NCBI RefSeq assembly: GCF_047121295.1
Contig: NZ_CP139447.1
Span: 6,696,001-6,760,000 of the forward strand
Direction: 5' to 3'
Length of the DNA: 64,000 bases
DNA from: Longispora sp047121295
GTDB taxonomy: Bacteria; Actinomycetota; Actinomycetes; Mycobacteriales; Micromonosporaceae
A program made the position numbers and the translations under genes. Numbering within the stretch: the stretch's first letter is position 1; each line of letters opens with the position of its first letter. The notes beneath the pieces were generated by a model. It worked only from the letters and a program-made list of their open reading frames with translations. It searched no databases and was not told where the DNA came from. Of the stretch, positions 22,206-30,806 are shown one piece after another.

Positions 22206-24050
22206 ATGCCTGAGCTGCGGTCGAAGACCTCCACCCATGGCCGGAACATGGCCGGTGCGCGTGCCCTGTGGCGCGCCACCGGAATGACGGACGGCGATTT
22301 CGGAAAGCCGATCGTCGCCATCGCCAATAGCTTCACGCAGTTCGTACCGGGGCATGTGCATCTGCGGGATGTCGGGAAAATCGTCGCCGGTTCGATCGAG
22401 GCGTCCGGCGGGGTCGCCAAGGAGTTCAACACGATCGCCGTGGACGACGGGATCGCGATGGGCCACGGCGGGATGCTCTACTCCCTGCCGTCGCGGGAGC
22501 TGATCGCCGACGCGGTGGAGTACATGGTGAACGCGCACTGCGCCGACGCCCTCGTGTGCATCTCGAACTGCGACAAGATCACGCCCGGCATGCTGCTGGC
22601 GGCGCTCCGGCTGAACATCCCCACCGTGTTCGTCTCCGGCGGGCCGATGGAGGCCGGCAAGACGGTCGCGATGAACGGCGTAGTCACCCACAAGCTGGAC
22701 CTGATCGACGCGATGGTCGCCGCCGCCGACCAGGCCGTCTCGGACAGCGACCTGGACAAGATCGAGCGCTCGGCGTGCCCGACGTGCGGCTCTTGTTCGG
22801 GCATGTTCACCGCCAACTCGATGAACTGCCTCACCGAGGCCATCGGCCTGGCCCTGCCGGGCAACGGCTCAGTGCTGGCCACGCACGCGCTGCGCCGGGG
22901 GCTGTTCGAGGAGGCCGGCCGGACCGTGGTGCGGATCGCCGACGCGTACTACGCCAACGACGACATGTCCGTGCTGCCCCGCAGCGTGGCGTCCCGGGCC
23001 GCGTTCGAGAACGCCGTCGCGCTCGACGTGGCCATGGGCGGCTCCACGAACACCGTGCTGCACCTGCTCGCCGCCGCCCGCGAGGCCGAGGTCGACTTCA
23101 ACGTCGCCGACGTCGACGAGATCTCCCGGCGGGTGCCGTGCCTGGCGAAGGTCGCGCCGAACTCGCCGAAGTACCACATGGAGGACGTGCACCGGGCCGG
23201 CGGCATCCCCGCGCTGCTCGGCGAGCTGCACCGGGGCGGGGCGCTGCGGACCGACGTGTGGTCGGTGCACTCGCCCTCGCTCGACACCTGGCTTGCGGAG
23301 TGGGACATCCGCAGCGGATCCGCGTCGGCCGCCGCGCTGGAGCTGTTCCACGCGGCGCCCGGCGGGGTGCGCACCGTCGAGCCGTTCTCCACCGACAACC
23401 GGTGGTCCACCCTGGACACCGACGCGGAGAACGGCTGCATCCGGTCCGTGGAGCACGCCTACTCCGCCGACGGCGGGCTGGCCATCCTGTTCGGCAACCT
23501 CGCCCCGGACGGCTGCGTGGTCAAGACCGCCGGCGTCCCCGACGACTGCCTCACCTTCACCGGACCCGCCAAGGTGTACGAGTCGCAGGACGACGCCGTC
23601 ACCGCGATCCTCGGCAACCAGGTGGTGGCGGGGGACGTGGTGGTCATCCGGTACGAGGGTCCCAAGGGCGGGCCGGGGATGCAGGAGATGCTGTACCCGA
23701 CGTCGTTCCTCAAGGGGCGCGGGCTCGGCCGGGCCTGCGCGCTGATCACCGACGGCCGGTTCTCCGGCGGCACGTCCGGGCTGTCGATCGGGCACGCCTC
23801 CCCCGAGGCGGCGGCCGGCGGGCTGATCAGCCTCGTCCGCGAGGGGGACGCCATCGTGATCGACATCCCGAACCGGTCGATCCGGCTGGACGTCTCCGAC
23901 GACGAGCTGGAGGCGCGCCGGGTGACCGAGGAGAAGCGGGACCGGCCGTACACGCCGGTGGACCGGGAGCGGCCGGTGTCGGCGGCGCTGCGGGCGTACG
24001 CGTCGATGGCCACCAGCGCCTCGGACGGGGCTTACCGGCTGGTGCCGTAG
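22206..24050 (+). CDS. ilvD: Dihydroxy-acid dehydratase
   Basis: The 614-residue Fe-S enzyme dehydrates dihydroxy acids to 2-oxo acids in Ile/Val synthesis. Cluster cysteines lie in ISNCDKITPG and in CPTCGSCSGMFTANSM; GRFSGGTSGLSIGHASPEA near the C terminus is the family signature. Length fits the long E. coli type. ATG at 22206 has GGGAG 8 nt upstream. It is separate from ilvBNC and divergent from the GGDEF-EAL gene with 133 nt between starts. Confidence 0.96.
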   Translation: MPELRSKTSTHGRNMAGARALWRATGMTDGDFGKPIVAIANSFTQFVPGHVHLRDVGKIVAGSIEASGGVAKEFNTIAVDDGIAMGHGGMLYSLPSRELIADAVEYMVNAHCADALVCISNCDKITPGMLLAALRLNIPTVFVSGGPMEAGKTVAMNGVVTHKLDLIDAMVAAADQAVSDSDLDKIERSACPTCGSCSGMFTANSMNCLTEAIGLALPGNGSVLATHALRRGLFEEAGRTVVRIADAYYANDDMSVLPRSVASRAAFENAVALDVAMGGSTNTVLHLLAAAREAEVDFNVADVDEISRRVPCLAKVAPNSPKYHMEDVHRAGGIPALLGELHRGGALRTDVWSVHSPSLDTWLAEWDIRSGSASAAALELFHAAPGGVRTVEPFSTDNRWSTLDTDAENGCIRSVEHAYSADGGLAILFGNLAPDGCVVKTAGVPDDCLTFTGPAKVYESQDDAVTAILGNQVVAGDVVVIRYEGPKGGPGMQEMLYPTSFLKGRGLGRACALITDGRFSGGTSGLSIGHASPEAAAGGLISLVREGDAIVIDIPNRSIRLDVSDDELEARRVTEEKRDRPYTPVDRERPVSAALRAYASMATSASDGAYRLVP

Positions 24051-24134
24051 CGGCTCTGACACGCGAGGCGGGGCTGTGGGCCGGGTCCGTGCTCGAGCCG
24101 GCGCCCGGGGCGCCCGCCGCCGCGCGCCGGGTCG

Positions 24135-24158
24135 GGTGTCGCCGTAACCGTCGGAAGG
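24135..24158. repeat. Dispersed CCGTAACCG repeat, copy a
   Basis: GGTGTCGCCGTAACCGTC at 24135-24152. It starts about 10 nt beyond the thioesterase stop codon; read in the sense of that gene it is GACGGTTACGGCGACACC, as in copies d and e. Confidence 0.6.
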
Positions 24159-24162
24159 TCTT

Positions 24163-24570
24163 TCAGCCGAGGAGGGCGTAGACCGTGGAGACCTCTGCGG
24201 CCACGCCCTTCGACGCGGACAGGGTGATGGTCACGAAGGCGAGGCTCCGGCCGGACTTCGTGACCGACGCGCGCACCAGGGTGTCCTCACCCATGACCGG
24301 CCGCTGGAACGTCGAGGACAGCTGCACCGTCGTCATCGGGAAGAAGCCGCCCCGGGTCGACGACAGGGCGATCACCGACGCGGTGTCGGCGGCGGCCATC
24401 ATCGCCTGGCCGGACAGCGCCCCGCCCTCCCGGGCCAGGTCCGCCGACCACGGCAGCCGCAGGGTCGCGGCGCCCTCGCCGACCTCCTCGACCACGAGGC
24501 CGAGGGCCAGCACCCACGGGGCGAAGTTGGCGGCCAGAATCGCGTTGCCCTCTGCGGGCGTGAGTCCCAT
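24163..24570 (-). CDS. PaaI-family hotdog thioesterase
   Basis: The 135-residue protein fits the PaaI/YdiI hotdog thioesterases, which hydrolyse acyl-CoA thioesters. The fold's core helix segment GGALSGQAMMAAADTASVIAL is recognisable around residues 48-68, followed by TTVQLSSTFQRP and a basic-edge strand. No Shine-Dalgarno sequence precedes the ATG, but TATGCT (24584-24579) lies 8 nt upstream, suggesting a leaderless transcript. It is divergent from glyA. The substrate is unknown. Confidence 0.82.
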   Translation of the reverse strand: MGLTPAEGNAILAANFAPWVLALGLVVEEVGEGAATLRLPWSADLAREGGALSGQAMMAAADTASVIALSSTRGGFFPMTTVQLSSTFQRPVMGEDTLVRASVTKSGRSLAFVTITLSASKGVAAEVSTVYALLG

Positions 24571-24623
24571 GGCGGCCGAGCATAACGGCTTGATCTCGTG
24601 ATGGGCGGCCGTCGCAGGTCGAC

Positions 24624-24629
24624 TAGCAT
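24624..24629 (+). promoter_or_regulatory. -10 element of glyA
   Basis: TAGCAT lies 7 nt before the first base of the riboswitch, where transcription should start. I see no convincing -35. Confidence 0.45.
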
Positions 24630-24635
24630 GTCAGG

Positions 24636-24716
24636 TACGCGACTGGCGCGGGTTGGGTGGACATAACCACCGGGAAGCGACACTCGCCGAGCACCGTGCG
24701 CCTGGGTGCCGGGACA
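24636..24716 (+). ncRNA. ZTP (pfl) riboswitch upstream of glyA
   Basis: The conserved parts of the ZTP/ZMP aptamer appear in order: GCGACTGGCG (24639-24648), a GGGTGGA...ACCACCGGGAAGCG block (24655-24678) whose arms pair, a variable linker, and CCGTGCGCCTGGGTG (24694-24708) that can form the pseudoknot. The motif is known upstream of glyA and purine or folate genes and senses ZMP/ZTP, which accumulate when 10-formyl-THF is short. No U-run follows, so control may be at translation of glyA, 28 nt further on. Confidence 0.85.
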
Positions 24717-24743
24717 AGCGAAAACCATGTCTGGAGACGAGCA

Positions 24744-26012
24744 GTGCACGAGCCATCGATCTCGCACCTGGCCGCCGAGGACCCGCAGATCGCGGGTCTG
24801 ATCGAGGCCGAGGCGAAGCGCCAGTTCGAGAAGATCCGCATGATCGCCTCGGAGAACTACGTGTCGACCGCCGTCCTGGAGGCGACCGGGACGGTGCTGA
24901 CGAACAAGTACTCGGAAGGGTACGCCGGCAAGCGGTACTACGAGGGCCAGCAGTTCATCGACCAGATCGAGACGATCGCGATCGAGCGGGCCAAGTCGCT
25001 GTTCGGCGTCGACCACGCCAACGTGCAGACGTACTCGGGCTCCCCGGCCAACCTCGCCGTCTACCTGGCGTTCCTGAACCCGGGCGACACCGTCCTCGGC
25101 ATGGGCCTGCCGGCCGGTGGCCACCTGACCCACGGCTGGTCCGTCTCCGCCACCGGCAAGTGGTTCAACGCGGTGCACTACGGCGTCGAGAAGGAGACCG
25201 GCCTCGTCGACCTGAACAAGGTCCGCGAGCTGGCCCTGGAGCACCGGCCGAAGCTGATCATCTGCGGCGGCACGGCGATCCCGCGCACCATCGACTTCCC
25301 GGCGTACGCCGCGATCGCGAAGGAGGTCGGCGCCGTCCTGCTGGCCGACATCGCGCACATCGCCGGCCTGATCGCGGGCGGCGCGCACCCGTCCCCGGTC
25401 GGGTACGCCGACGTGATCTCCACCACGACGCACAAGACCCTGCGCGGCCCGCGCGGCGCGATGCTGATGTGCAACGCCGAGCACGCCAAGGCCATCGACA
25501 AGGCCGTGTTCCCCGGCCTGCAGGGCGGCCCGCACAACCACACGACCGCCGGTATCGCGGTGGCGCTGAAGGAGGCGGCCACCCCGGAGTTCGGCGTCTA
25601 CGCCCACCAGGTCGTCGCCAACGCCAAGGCCCTGGCCGCCGCCCTCGTGGAGCGCGGCTTCGACCTGGTCTCCGGCGGCACCGACAACCACCTGATCCTC
25701 GCGGACCTCACGCCGAAGGGCATCGCCGGCAAGCCCGCCGCGCAGGCCCTCGACGCCGCCGGCATCGAGCTGAACTACAACTCGGTGCCGTTCGACCCGC
25801 GCAAGCCGTTCGACCCGTCCGGCATCCGGCTCGGCACCGCCGGGCTCACCACCCGCGGCCTCACCCCGGAGCAGATGCCGCAGGTCGCCGCGTGGATGGA
25901 CGAGGCGATCGGCGCGGCCCTCAAGGAGGACACCACCGAGCTCGGCCGGATCGCCGGCGAGGTGTCCGACCTGCTCAAGGCCTACCCGATGCCGGGCTAC
26001 GCCGCGGAGTAG
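24744..26012 (+). CDS. glyA: Serine hydroxymethyltransferase
   Basis: The 422-residue PLP enzyme interconverts serine and glycine with transfer of C1 to tetrahydrofolate. Lys231 in STTTHKTLRGPRG binds PLP; N-terminal ASENYVSTAVLEA and GKRYYEG motifs are typical. GTG at 24744 was chosen because GGAGA (24733-24737) is 6 nt upstream and the riboswitch occupies the longer in-frame extension. It ends at a strong terminator. The ZTP riboswitch links it to one-carbon status. Confidence 0.95.
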   Translation: MHEPSISHLAAEDPQIAGLIEAEAKRQFEKIRMIASENYVSTAVLEATGTVLTNKYSEGYAGKRYYEGQQFIDQIETIAIERAKSLFGVDHANVQTYSGSPANLAVYLAFLNPGDTVLGMGLPAGGHLTHGWSVSATGKWFNAVHYGVEKETGLVDLNKVRELALEHRPKLIICGGTAIPRTIDFPAYAAIAKEVGAVLLADIAHIAGLIAGGAHPSPVGYADVISTTTHKTLRGPRGAMLMCNAEHAKAIDKAVFPGLQGGPHNHTTAGIAVALKEAATPEFGVYAHQVVANAKALAAALVERGFDLVSGGTDNHLILADLTPKGIAGKPAAQALDAAGIELNYNSVPFDPRKPFDPSGIRLGTAGLTTRGLTPEQMPQVAAWMDEAIGAALKEDTTELGRIAGEVSDLLKAYPMPGYAAE

Positions 26013-26021
26013 TCGTCGAAC

Positions 26022-26060
26022 GCGCCCCGGTGCCCTCCGTTCGCGGAGGGGCCGGGGCGC
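26022..26060 (+). terminator. glyA terminator
   Basis: A long stem, GCGCCCCGG with CCGGGGCGC and inner CCCTCCG with CGGAGGG, capped by TTCG. It begins 9 nt after the glyA stop; the tail is GC-rich rather than U-rich. Confidence 0.7.
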
Positions 26061-26113
26061 TGTCGTTGGCGGCGGGGCGGGGCGCTGCCGTTCGCGCGGC
26101 GGAGAAACCACCA

Positions 26114-26138
26114 TCATTCGACGGTTACGGTGGGCCGT
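26114..26138. repeat. Dispersed CCGTAACCG repeat, copy b
   Basis: On the minus strand CCACCGTAACCGTCGAATG, matching copy c closely. It lies between the convergent glyA and EAL genes, about 17 nt from the EAL stop. Confidence 0.55.
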
Positions 26139-26154
26139 CCCCCCGACTGTCGGT

Positions 26155-27012
26155 TCACCCCGCCCGTCGGCTGGGCGGGGCGTAGCCGAGCAGCGGCTCG
26201 ACGTGCTCCGCCGGGGCGGCGCGCCCCAGCGCCTCGCCCTGCCCGTACCGGCAGCCCGCCGCCTTCGCCGCCGTCAACGCCTCCGCCGTGCCGATCCCCT
26301 CCGCGACCACCTCGTAGCCGAGCCGGCGGCCCAGGGTCACCACCACGGCCGTCGCCGCCCCGGAGCCCTTCACCAGGTCCACCGACAGCCGGCGCAGCTG
26401 GCGCATGGTCGACGGGCCGAGGTCCGTGCCACCGAGCGCCACCCGCACGCCCAGCGCCCGCAGCCCCGCCAACTGGCTCGTCACCCGGCGCGAGTCGCCC
26501 GGCCCGGTCACCTCAACGACCAGGCGGGCCGCCGGCACCCGGTGGGTGGTCAGGGCCGCGGCGACGCCGGCGACGTACAGGACGGATTCCAGCTCGGCGG
26601 GCTCGGCATGGACCGAGATCCACAGGTCGCGGCCGTCGGCGAGCCAGCTGGCGAGCTGGCGGCACGACCGGTCGAGCACCCACGCACCGAGCAGTGGGGT
26701 GAGACCGGCTTCTGCGGCCATCCGGAGCAGCTCGGCGGGACCGACCCAGCCGAGCCCCGGATGGTGCCAGCGCGGCAACGCCTCCACCCCGGCGGTCCGG
26801 CCATCGGTGAGGTCGACGATCGGCTGGTACCTCAGGTCCAGCGCGCCCTTCTCCAACGCCGCCCGCAGATCGGGGCGCCGCCTGGCCGGCAGCCGTCGGG
26901 GCCGGCGTTTGTACAGCCACGCGCCACCCGCCACCAGGGCGGCGAGCAGGCGCAGCCAGAGCGCGTCGGCGACGACGGCCACGGCGAGCGCGAAAGTGAT
27001 CAGCATCGTCAT
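26155..27012 (-). CDS. Degenerate EAL-domain membrane protein
   Basis: The 285-residue protein has one or two N-terminal membrane segments (residues 1-33) and then an EAL domain without GGDEF. The EAL-like motif survives (GVEALPRW), as do VEVT and VAEGIG, but the metal-binding DDFG motif has become GGTD and the catalytic KID has become KGS. The segment after it is about 13 residues shorter than in the 692-residue paralog. It is therefore probably inactive as a phosphodiesterase and could be a c-di-GMP receptor or a relic. Inverted repeats lie at both ends of the gene. Confidence 0.82.
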   Translation of the reverse strand: MTMLITFALAVAVVADALWLRLLAALVAGGAWLYKRRPRRLPARRRPDLRAALEKGALDLRYQPIVDLTDGRTAGVEALPRWHHPGLGWVGPAELLRMAAEAGLTPLLGAWVLDRSCRQLASWLADGRDLWISVHAEPAELESVLYVAGVAAALTTHRVPAARLVVEVTGPGDSRRVTSQLAGLRALGVRVALGGTDLGPSTMRQLRRLSVDLVKGSGAATAVVVTLGRRLGYEVVAEGIGTAEALTAAKAAGCRYGQGEALGRAAPAEHVEPLLGYAPPSRRAG

Positions 27013-27112
27013 CCGCCCACCTCCCTCGCCCCCTGTCTAACGAGGAGGGAGGTGCCCAGTTACCCGCGTTGTGACCACGCCCCGGGGCCACCGGGGCGCG
27101 GCCCCGCTCCTA

Positions 27113-27173
27113 GATCACCTTTTGCGGCCCGAATGTGGAGTCTGACTGCGTCTCCCGGCCGCAAACGGTGATC
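27113..27173. repeat. 15-bp inverted repeat in divergent promoter region
   Basis: GATCACCTTTTGCGG (27113-27127) and CCGCAAACGGTGATC (27159-27173) are inverted copies with 14 of 15 matching, separated by 31 nt. They lie between the divergent EAL gene and PH-domain gene, about 100 nt from each start, and could be a paired operator. Confidence 0.5.
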
Positions 27174-27191
27174 ACGGTGGGGACCGGTGGA

Positions 27192-27224
27192 GACCGGGGC
27201 AGGGATCACCGTAACCGTCAAATG
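27192..27224. repeat. Dispersed CCGTAACCG repeat, copy c
   Basis: This 33-nt stretch (GACCGGGGCAGG..., core CACCGTAACCGTC) matches copy d at 34602-34634 in 28 of 33 positions without gaps. It is the only copy between divergent genes. Confidence 0.6.
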
Positions 27225-27279
27225 GGGTTGATCTTGTGGTGCCTCCGAGGGGGCGGGTGGGCTGTGGGACGATCGGGGC

Positions 27280-27669
27280 GTGGGTCGACGTAGAGATGTG
27301 GTCAGATTTCGGTACAGCGGCGCGATCCTGATCGCGGTCGTGTTCGCGCTGTTCGGCGCCCTGCCGTTGGCCCTGAGCAAGTGGTGGCTGACCCCGGTGC
27401 TGCTGGTGCCGGCCGCGATCGGGCTGTGGGGGATCCGGGCCGGGGTGGACGCGGCGCCCGAGGGGCTGACCGTGCGGAGCGCGGTGGGCAGCCGGCGGTT
27501 CGACTGGTCGGAGATCGACGGGTTCGAGGCGGTCGGCCGGAGGGTGACGGCGCTGCTGCCGTCCGGGGCGGCCGTGCCGCTGCCGGCGGTCCGGCCGACG
27601 GACGTGCCCCGCCTGGTGGCCGCCGGCGGGCATCCCCTGGGCGGGGATGCGGATACCCTGGGCTCGTGA
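27280..27669 (+). CDS. PH-domain-like membrane protein
   Basis: The 129-residue protein has two membrane segments (about residues 12-48) followed by a short beta-rich domain resembling bacterial PH domains (GLTVRSAVGSRRFDWSEIDGFEAVG, strand-turn pattern with the conserved Trp). Function unknown; such proteins are usually small actinobacterial membrane components. GACGAT lies 6 nt before the GTG, so it may be leaderless. Its stop overlaps the next gene's start by 4 nt (GTGA), so the two are translated together. Confidence 0.7.
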   Translation: MGRRRDVVRFRYSGAILIAVVFALFGALPLALSKWWLTPVLLVPAAIGLWGIRAGVDAAPEGLTVRSAVGSRRFDWSEIDGFEAVGRRVTALLPSGAAVPLPAVRPTDVPRLVAAGGHPLGGDADTLGS

Positions 27670-28829
27670 AGCCCCCCGCGTTGGCCCGTCGGGCCCTGGT
27701 CGCACTCACCACCGCGAGCCTGGCCGCGAGCCTGCTCGCCGGCTGCTCGTTCGGGCCGCCGTCGGAGAAGGACTCGGGCACGCCGCCGAGGTTCCCCACC
27801 CCGACGGCCTCGCCGTCGGCGGGCGAGGACGACGCGGTGTCCTCGAACGTCATCGCCCGGAATCTGAGCGTGCCGTGGGGGGTGGCGTTCCTGCCCGACG
27901 GCGGGGCGCTGGTCACCGAGCGTGACAGTCGCCGGCTGCTGAAGATCGGGCCAGACTCGACCGCCAGCGGGCTGAAGGTGCAGGCGCTGACGACGATCGA
28001 GGAGGCCTCCTCCAACGGGGAGGGCGGCCTGATGGGCGTGGCGGTGTCGCCGAAGTACGCCGAGGACCAGACCATCTTCCTGTACTACACGACGAAGTCC
28101 GACAACCGGATCGCCCGGATGAAGCTCGGCGAGCGCCCGGAGGCCGTCGTCACCGGCATCCCGGTGTCGGGCATCCACAACGGCGGCCGGCTCGCGTTCG
28201 GCCCGGACGGCTTCCTCTACGCGAGCACGGGCGACGCCAGCACCACGGGCAACGCGCAGGACCTGTCGAGCCTCGGCGGGAAGATCCTCCGGATGACGGC
28301 CGAGGGCAAGCCGGCCCCGGGCAACCCGTTCCCCGACAGCCTGGTCTGGAGCTACGGGCACCGCAACGTGCAGGGCTTCGACTGGGACGCCGAGAAGCGG
28401 CTGTTCGCGGTCGAGTTCGGCCAGGACACGTTCGACGAGCTCAACCTGATCGAACCGGGGAAGAACTACGGCTGGCCCGTGGTGGAGGGGCCGGGTACCG
28501 ACCCGAAGTACGTGAACCCGTTGACCACCTGGAAGCCCGCCGAGGCCTCGTGCAGCGGCGCGGCCGTCAGCGGGGCGGTGCTGGTCGCCGCCTGCCTGCG
28601 CGGGACCCGGCTGTGGCTCGTGGGGCTGAACGGCAAGGGCGGCCTGCTGGGGGCGCCCGTGCCGGCGCTGGAGGGCGAGTACGGCCGGCTGCGGACCGTC
28701 GTGCGGGCCCCGGACAACACGTTGTGGGTGACGACGTCCAACAAGGACGGCCGGGGCAAGCCGACCACCGAGGACGACCGGATCATCCGGATCGTGTTGA
28801 GCGGGGCCGACGGGGTGGGGAAGAGCTAG
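27666..28829 (+). CDS. PQQ-dependent sugar dehydrogenase-like lipoprotein
   Basis: The 387-residue protein is a lipoprotein (lipobox LLAGC at about residues 21-25) with a six-bladed beta-propeller of the glucose/sorbosone dehydrogenase family, which oxidises aldose sugars using PQQ or acts as a related binding propeller. Family motifs VPWGVAFLPDGGALVTER, GEGGLMGVAVSP, and IHNGGRLAFGPDGFLY (with the putative catalytic His) are present, as is YGHRNVQGFDWD. It should be anchored outside the membrane. It overlaps the upstream PH-domain gene by 4 nt. Confidence 0.86.
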   Translation: MKPPALARRALVALTTASLAASLLAGCSFGPPSEKDSGTPPRFPTPTASPSAGEDDAVSSNVIARNLSVPWGVAFLPDGGALVTERDSRRLLKIGPDSTASGLKVQALTTIEEASSNGEGGLMGVAVSPKYAEDQTIFLYYTTKSDNRIARMKLGERPEAVVTGIPVSGIHNGGRLAFGPDGFLYASTGDASTTGNAQDLSSLGGKILRMTAEGKPAPGNPFPDSLVWSYGHRNVQGFDWDAEKRLFAVEFGQDTFDELNLIEPGKNYGWPVVEGPGTDPKYVNPLTTWKPAEASCSGAAVSGAVLVAACLRGTRLWLVGLNGKGGLLGAPVPALEGEYGRLRTVVRAPDNTLWVTTSNKDGRGKPTTEDDRIIRIVLSGADGVGKS

Positions 28830-28930
28830 TCGCTCCGGGCCTGCGAGCCAGCGGGGCCTGCGGGCCAGGCGGGCCGGCGGGTCGCGGCCGGCCGTTGAGG
28901 CCGAGTGGGGCCGCTCGGCCGGGCGGCGGG

Positions 28931-30424
28931 TCAGCTCGGGGTCGGTGACGGGGTCGGGGTGGCCGTGGCCTGCGGTTCGGGCTTCTTCACGATCCGCCGT
29001 TGCAGCGTCACCTCGGACCGCCCCGTACCGCCGACGGAGATGTCGTCGTAGGCCTGCAGCTTCGCGCCGGAGCTGAAGTACAGCACCGACAGCGCCAGCG
29101 GGGTCGGCTCCTTCGTCTGCAGGCCGCGCAGCCCGGCCCCGCCCGTCGAGCCCTCGACCATCAGCAGCGTCTCGTCGTTGTACTGGCTGACCTCGCGGTG
29201 GTGCAGGTGCCCGGCGAGGATCAGCGGCACGTCCCCCGCCAGCGGGCCGGCCATCGCCGGGTCGTGGATCATCGCGAGGTCCGCGCCGCCCGACGCCTGG
29301 ATCGTCGTCGCGAGCTGGTTGCCGGTGTCGAACAGCCGGCGCTTCTCCAGCAGGTCGGTGGAGTCCGCCGTCTTGTCGGGCGTGAACCGGGGGTCGCCGA
29401 TCCCCGCGATCCGCAGCCCGGAGACCGTCGCGATCCGGTTGTCCAGCACGATCGCGTTCTTCTGCTTCGCCACCTCCGCGACCGTCTCGGCGGAGTCATG
29501 GTTGCCCCGGATGAACACGTACGGCACGTTCAGGGTGCCGATCGAGCCCGCGTACGCCGCCGCCTCGCGCTCCGTGCCCCAGTCCGTCAGGTCGCCGGTG
29601 TCCACCACCACGTCGATGCTGAACTGCTGCACCACGGTGCGCACCACGTCCCACGCCCCGGGGTTCAGGTGCATGTCGGAGACGTGCAGGACCCGGATGC
29701 CGCCGTCGCCGGGCTCGTACACCGGGAGGTTGGACACCGTGGTGTAGAGCTTGCCGACATTGGTGACCAGGCGTTGCAGCTCCTCGCGGTACTGCTCGTA
29801 GCGGGACGCGATCTTGCGCGCGTCGCCCACGACGGCCGGCGCGTTGACCAGCAGCCCGTCGTAGCGCGGCTCGTCGATCGCGTCGCCCCGGAACGTCGCG
29901 AACGCCGTCCCCAGGCTCACCACGACCAGGCCCAGGGCCAGCGCGCCGACCTGGGCGGTCCGGCGGGTCCGGCGGTAGACCAGGGCGCCCAGCAGCAAGG
30001 CGCCGAGCACCGCCGCGCCGGCCGCCTGGAACACCGCGTGCGTGATGCCCTCCTGTGCGTCGGAGAACGCGGTGACGCTGGCCGCCTCCAGACCGTTGGG
30101 GTCCGAGACGAGTTTCTGGGTACGGGCCTGGTCCAGCGCGTCCAGCCGGATCGTCAGCCGTTCCGGCCCCGCGTGGCTGTCCAGGGTCAGCGAACCCAGC
30201 GGGGGCACCACGACCTGGGTGCCGCCGTGCAGCCCGGGCGACAGCGAGAACTCCGCCTGGAACGGGCCGAGCGGCCCCGTGGTCGTCCCGCCGACGAGCA
30301 GGCCCAGCACGGCACCGACCACGGTGACGGCCAGGATGCCGAGCACCCGGCCGGTACGCCGGGTGACCCGGGACCGCACGGCCGAGGTGAGGACGGTGAG
30401 CAGGGCGCGCAGGCGGATGGCCAT
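28931..30424 (-). CDS. Membrane-anchored metallophosphoesterase
   Basis: The 497-residue protein has an N-terminal membrane segment (about 25-45), an extracytoplasmic stretch, two further membrane segments (about 133-180) and a calcineurin-like phosphoesterase domain (about 240-430). All five metal motifs are visible: HVSDMH, DTGDLTDWG, RGNHD, IHDPAM and AGHLHH. The tail is Pro/Thr-rich. CACAAT 6-7 nt before the ATG suggests a leaderless transcript. It is divergent from the acylphosphatase gene. Substrate unknown. Confidence 0.85.
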   Translation of the reverse strand: MAIRLRALLTVLTSAVRSRVTRRTGRVLGILAVTVVGAVLGLLVGGTTTGPLGPFQAEFSLSPGLHGGTQVVVPPLGSLTLDSHAGPERLTIRLDALDQARTQKLVSDPNGLEAASVTAFSDAQEGITHAVFQAAGAAVLGALLLGALVYRRTRRTAQVGALALGLVVVSLGTAFATFRGDAIDEPRYDGLLVNAPAVVGDARKIASRYEQYREELQRLVTNVGKLYTTVSNLPVYEPGDGGIRVLHVSDMHLNPGAWDVVRTVVQQFSIDVVVDTGDLTDWGTEREAAAYAGSIGTLNVPYVFIRGNHDSAETVAEVAKQKNAIVLDNRIATVSGLRIAGIGDPRFTPDKTADSTDLLEKRRLFDTGNQLATTIQASGGADLAMIHDPAMAGPLAGDVPLILAGHLHHREVSQYNDETLLMVEGSTGGAGLRGLQTKEPTPLALSVLYFSSGAKLQAYDDISVGGTGRSEVTLQRRIVKKPEPQATATPTPSPTPS

Positions 30425-30533
30425 GCCGACATTGTGCCCGGGTGCGCGCGGGAACGGGCCGAACCGGGCCCGAGAGCCGGCCCGCTCCGCCGAGCCGGGG
30501 CTACCGGCGGGCGAATCGCCCTAGAATCGGGGG

Positions 30534-30803
30534 GTGATCCGCAGGCGGGTGATCGTGTCGGGCCGGGTGCAGGGGGTGTTCTTCCGGAGCGCCACCGTGA
30601 GCGCCGCCGAGCAGCGCGGGGTCGCCGGCTGGGTACGGAACCTGCCCGACGGGACCGTCGAGGCCGTGTTCGAGGGGCCGCCGGAGGCGGTGGGGAGCAT
30701 GGTGACGTGGGTGGGGCACGGGCCTGACGGTGCGGCCGTGACCGGGGTGGATGTGCGGGAGGAGATCCCGGACGGGGAGAGCGGGTTCCAGGTGCGGGGC
30801 TGA
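30534..30803 (+). CDS. acyP: Acylphosphatase
   Basis: The 89-residue enzyme hydrolyses acyl phosphates such as carbamoyl phosphate. The signature GRVQGVFFR carries the catalytic Arg, and GWVRNLPDGTVEAVFEG carries the catalytic Asn. Length and fold pattern are standard. TAGAAT (30522-30527) lies 6 nt before the GTG, so the mRNA is probably leaderless. It is followed by the tandem repeat region 30807-30941. Confidence 0.9.
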   Translation: MIRRRVIVSGRVQGVFFRSATVSAAEQRGVAGWVRNLPDGTVEAVFEGPPEAVGSMVTWVGHGPDGAAVTGVDVREEIPDGESGFQVRG

Positions 30804-30806
30804 GGC

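Noticed and set aside
19667..22213. 848-codon open frame opposite the GGDEF-EAL gene
   Set aside because: His/Arg/Gln-rich shadow of a high-GC gene; no domain.
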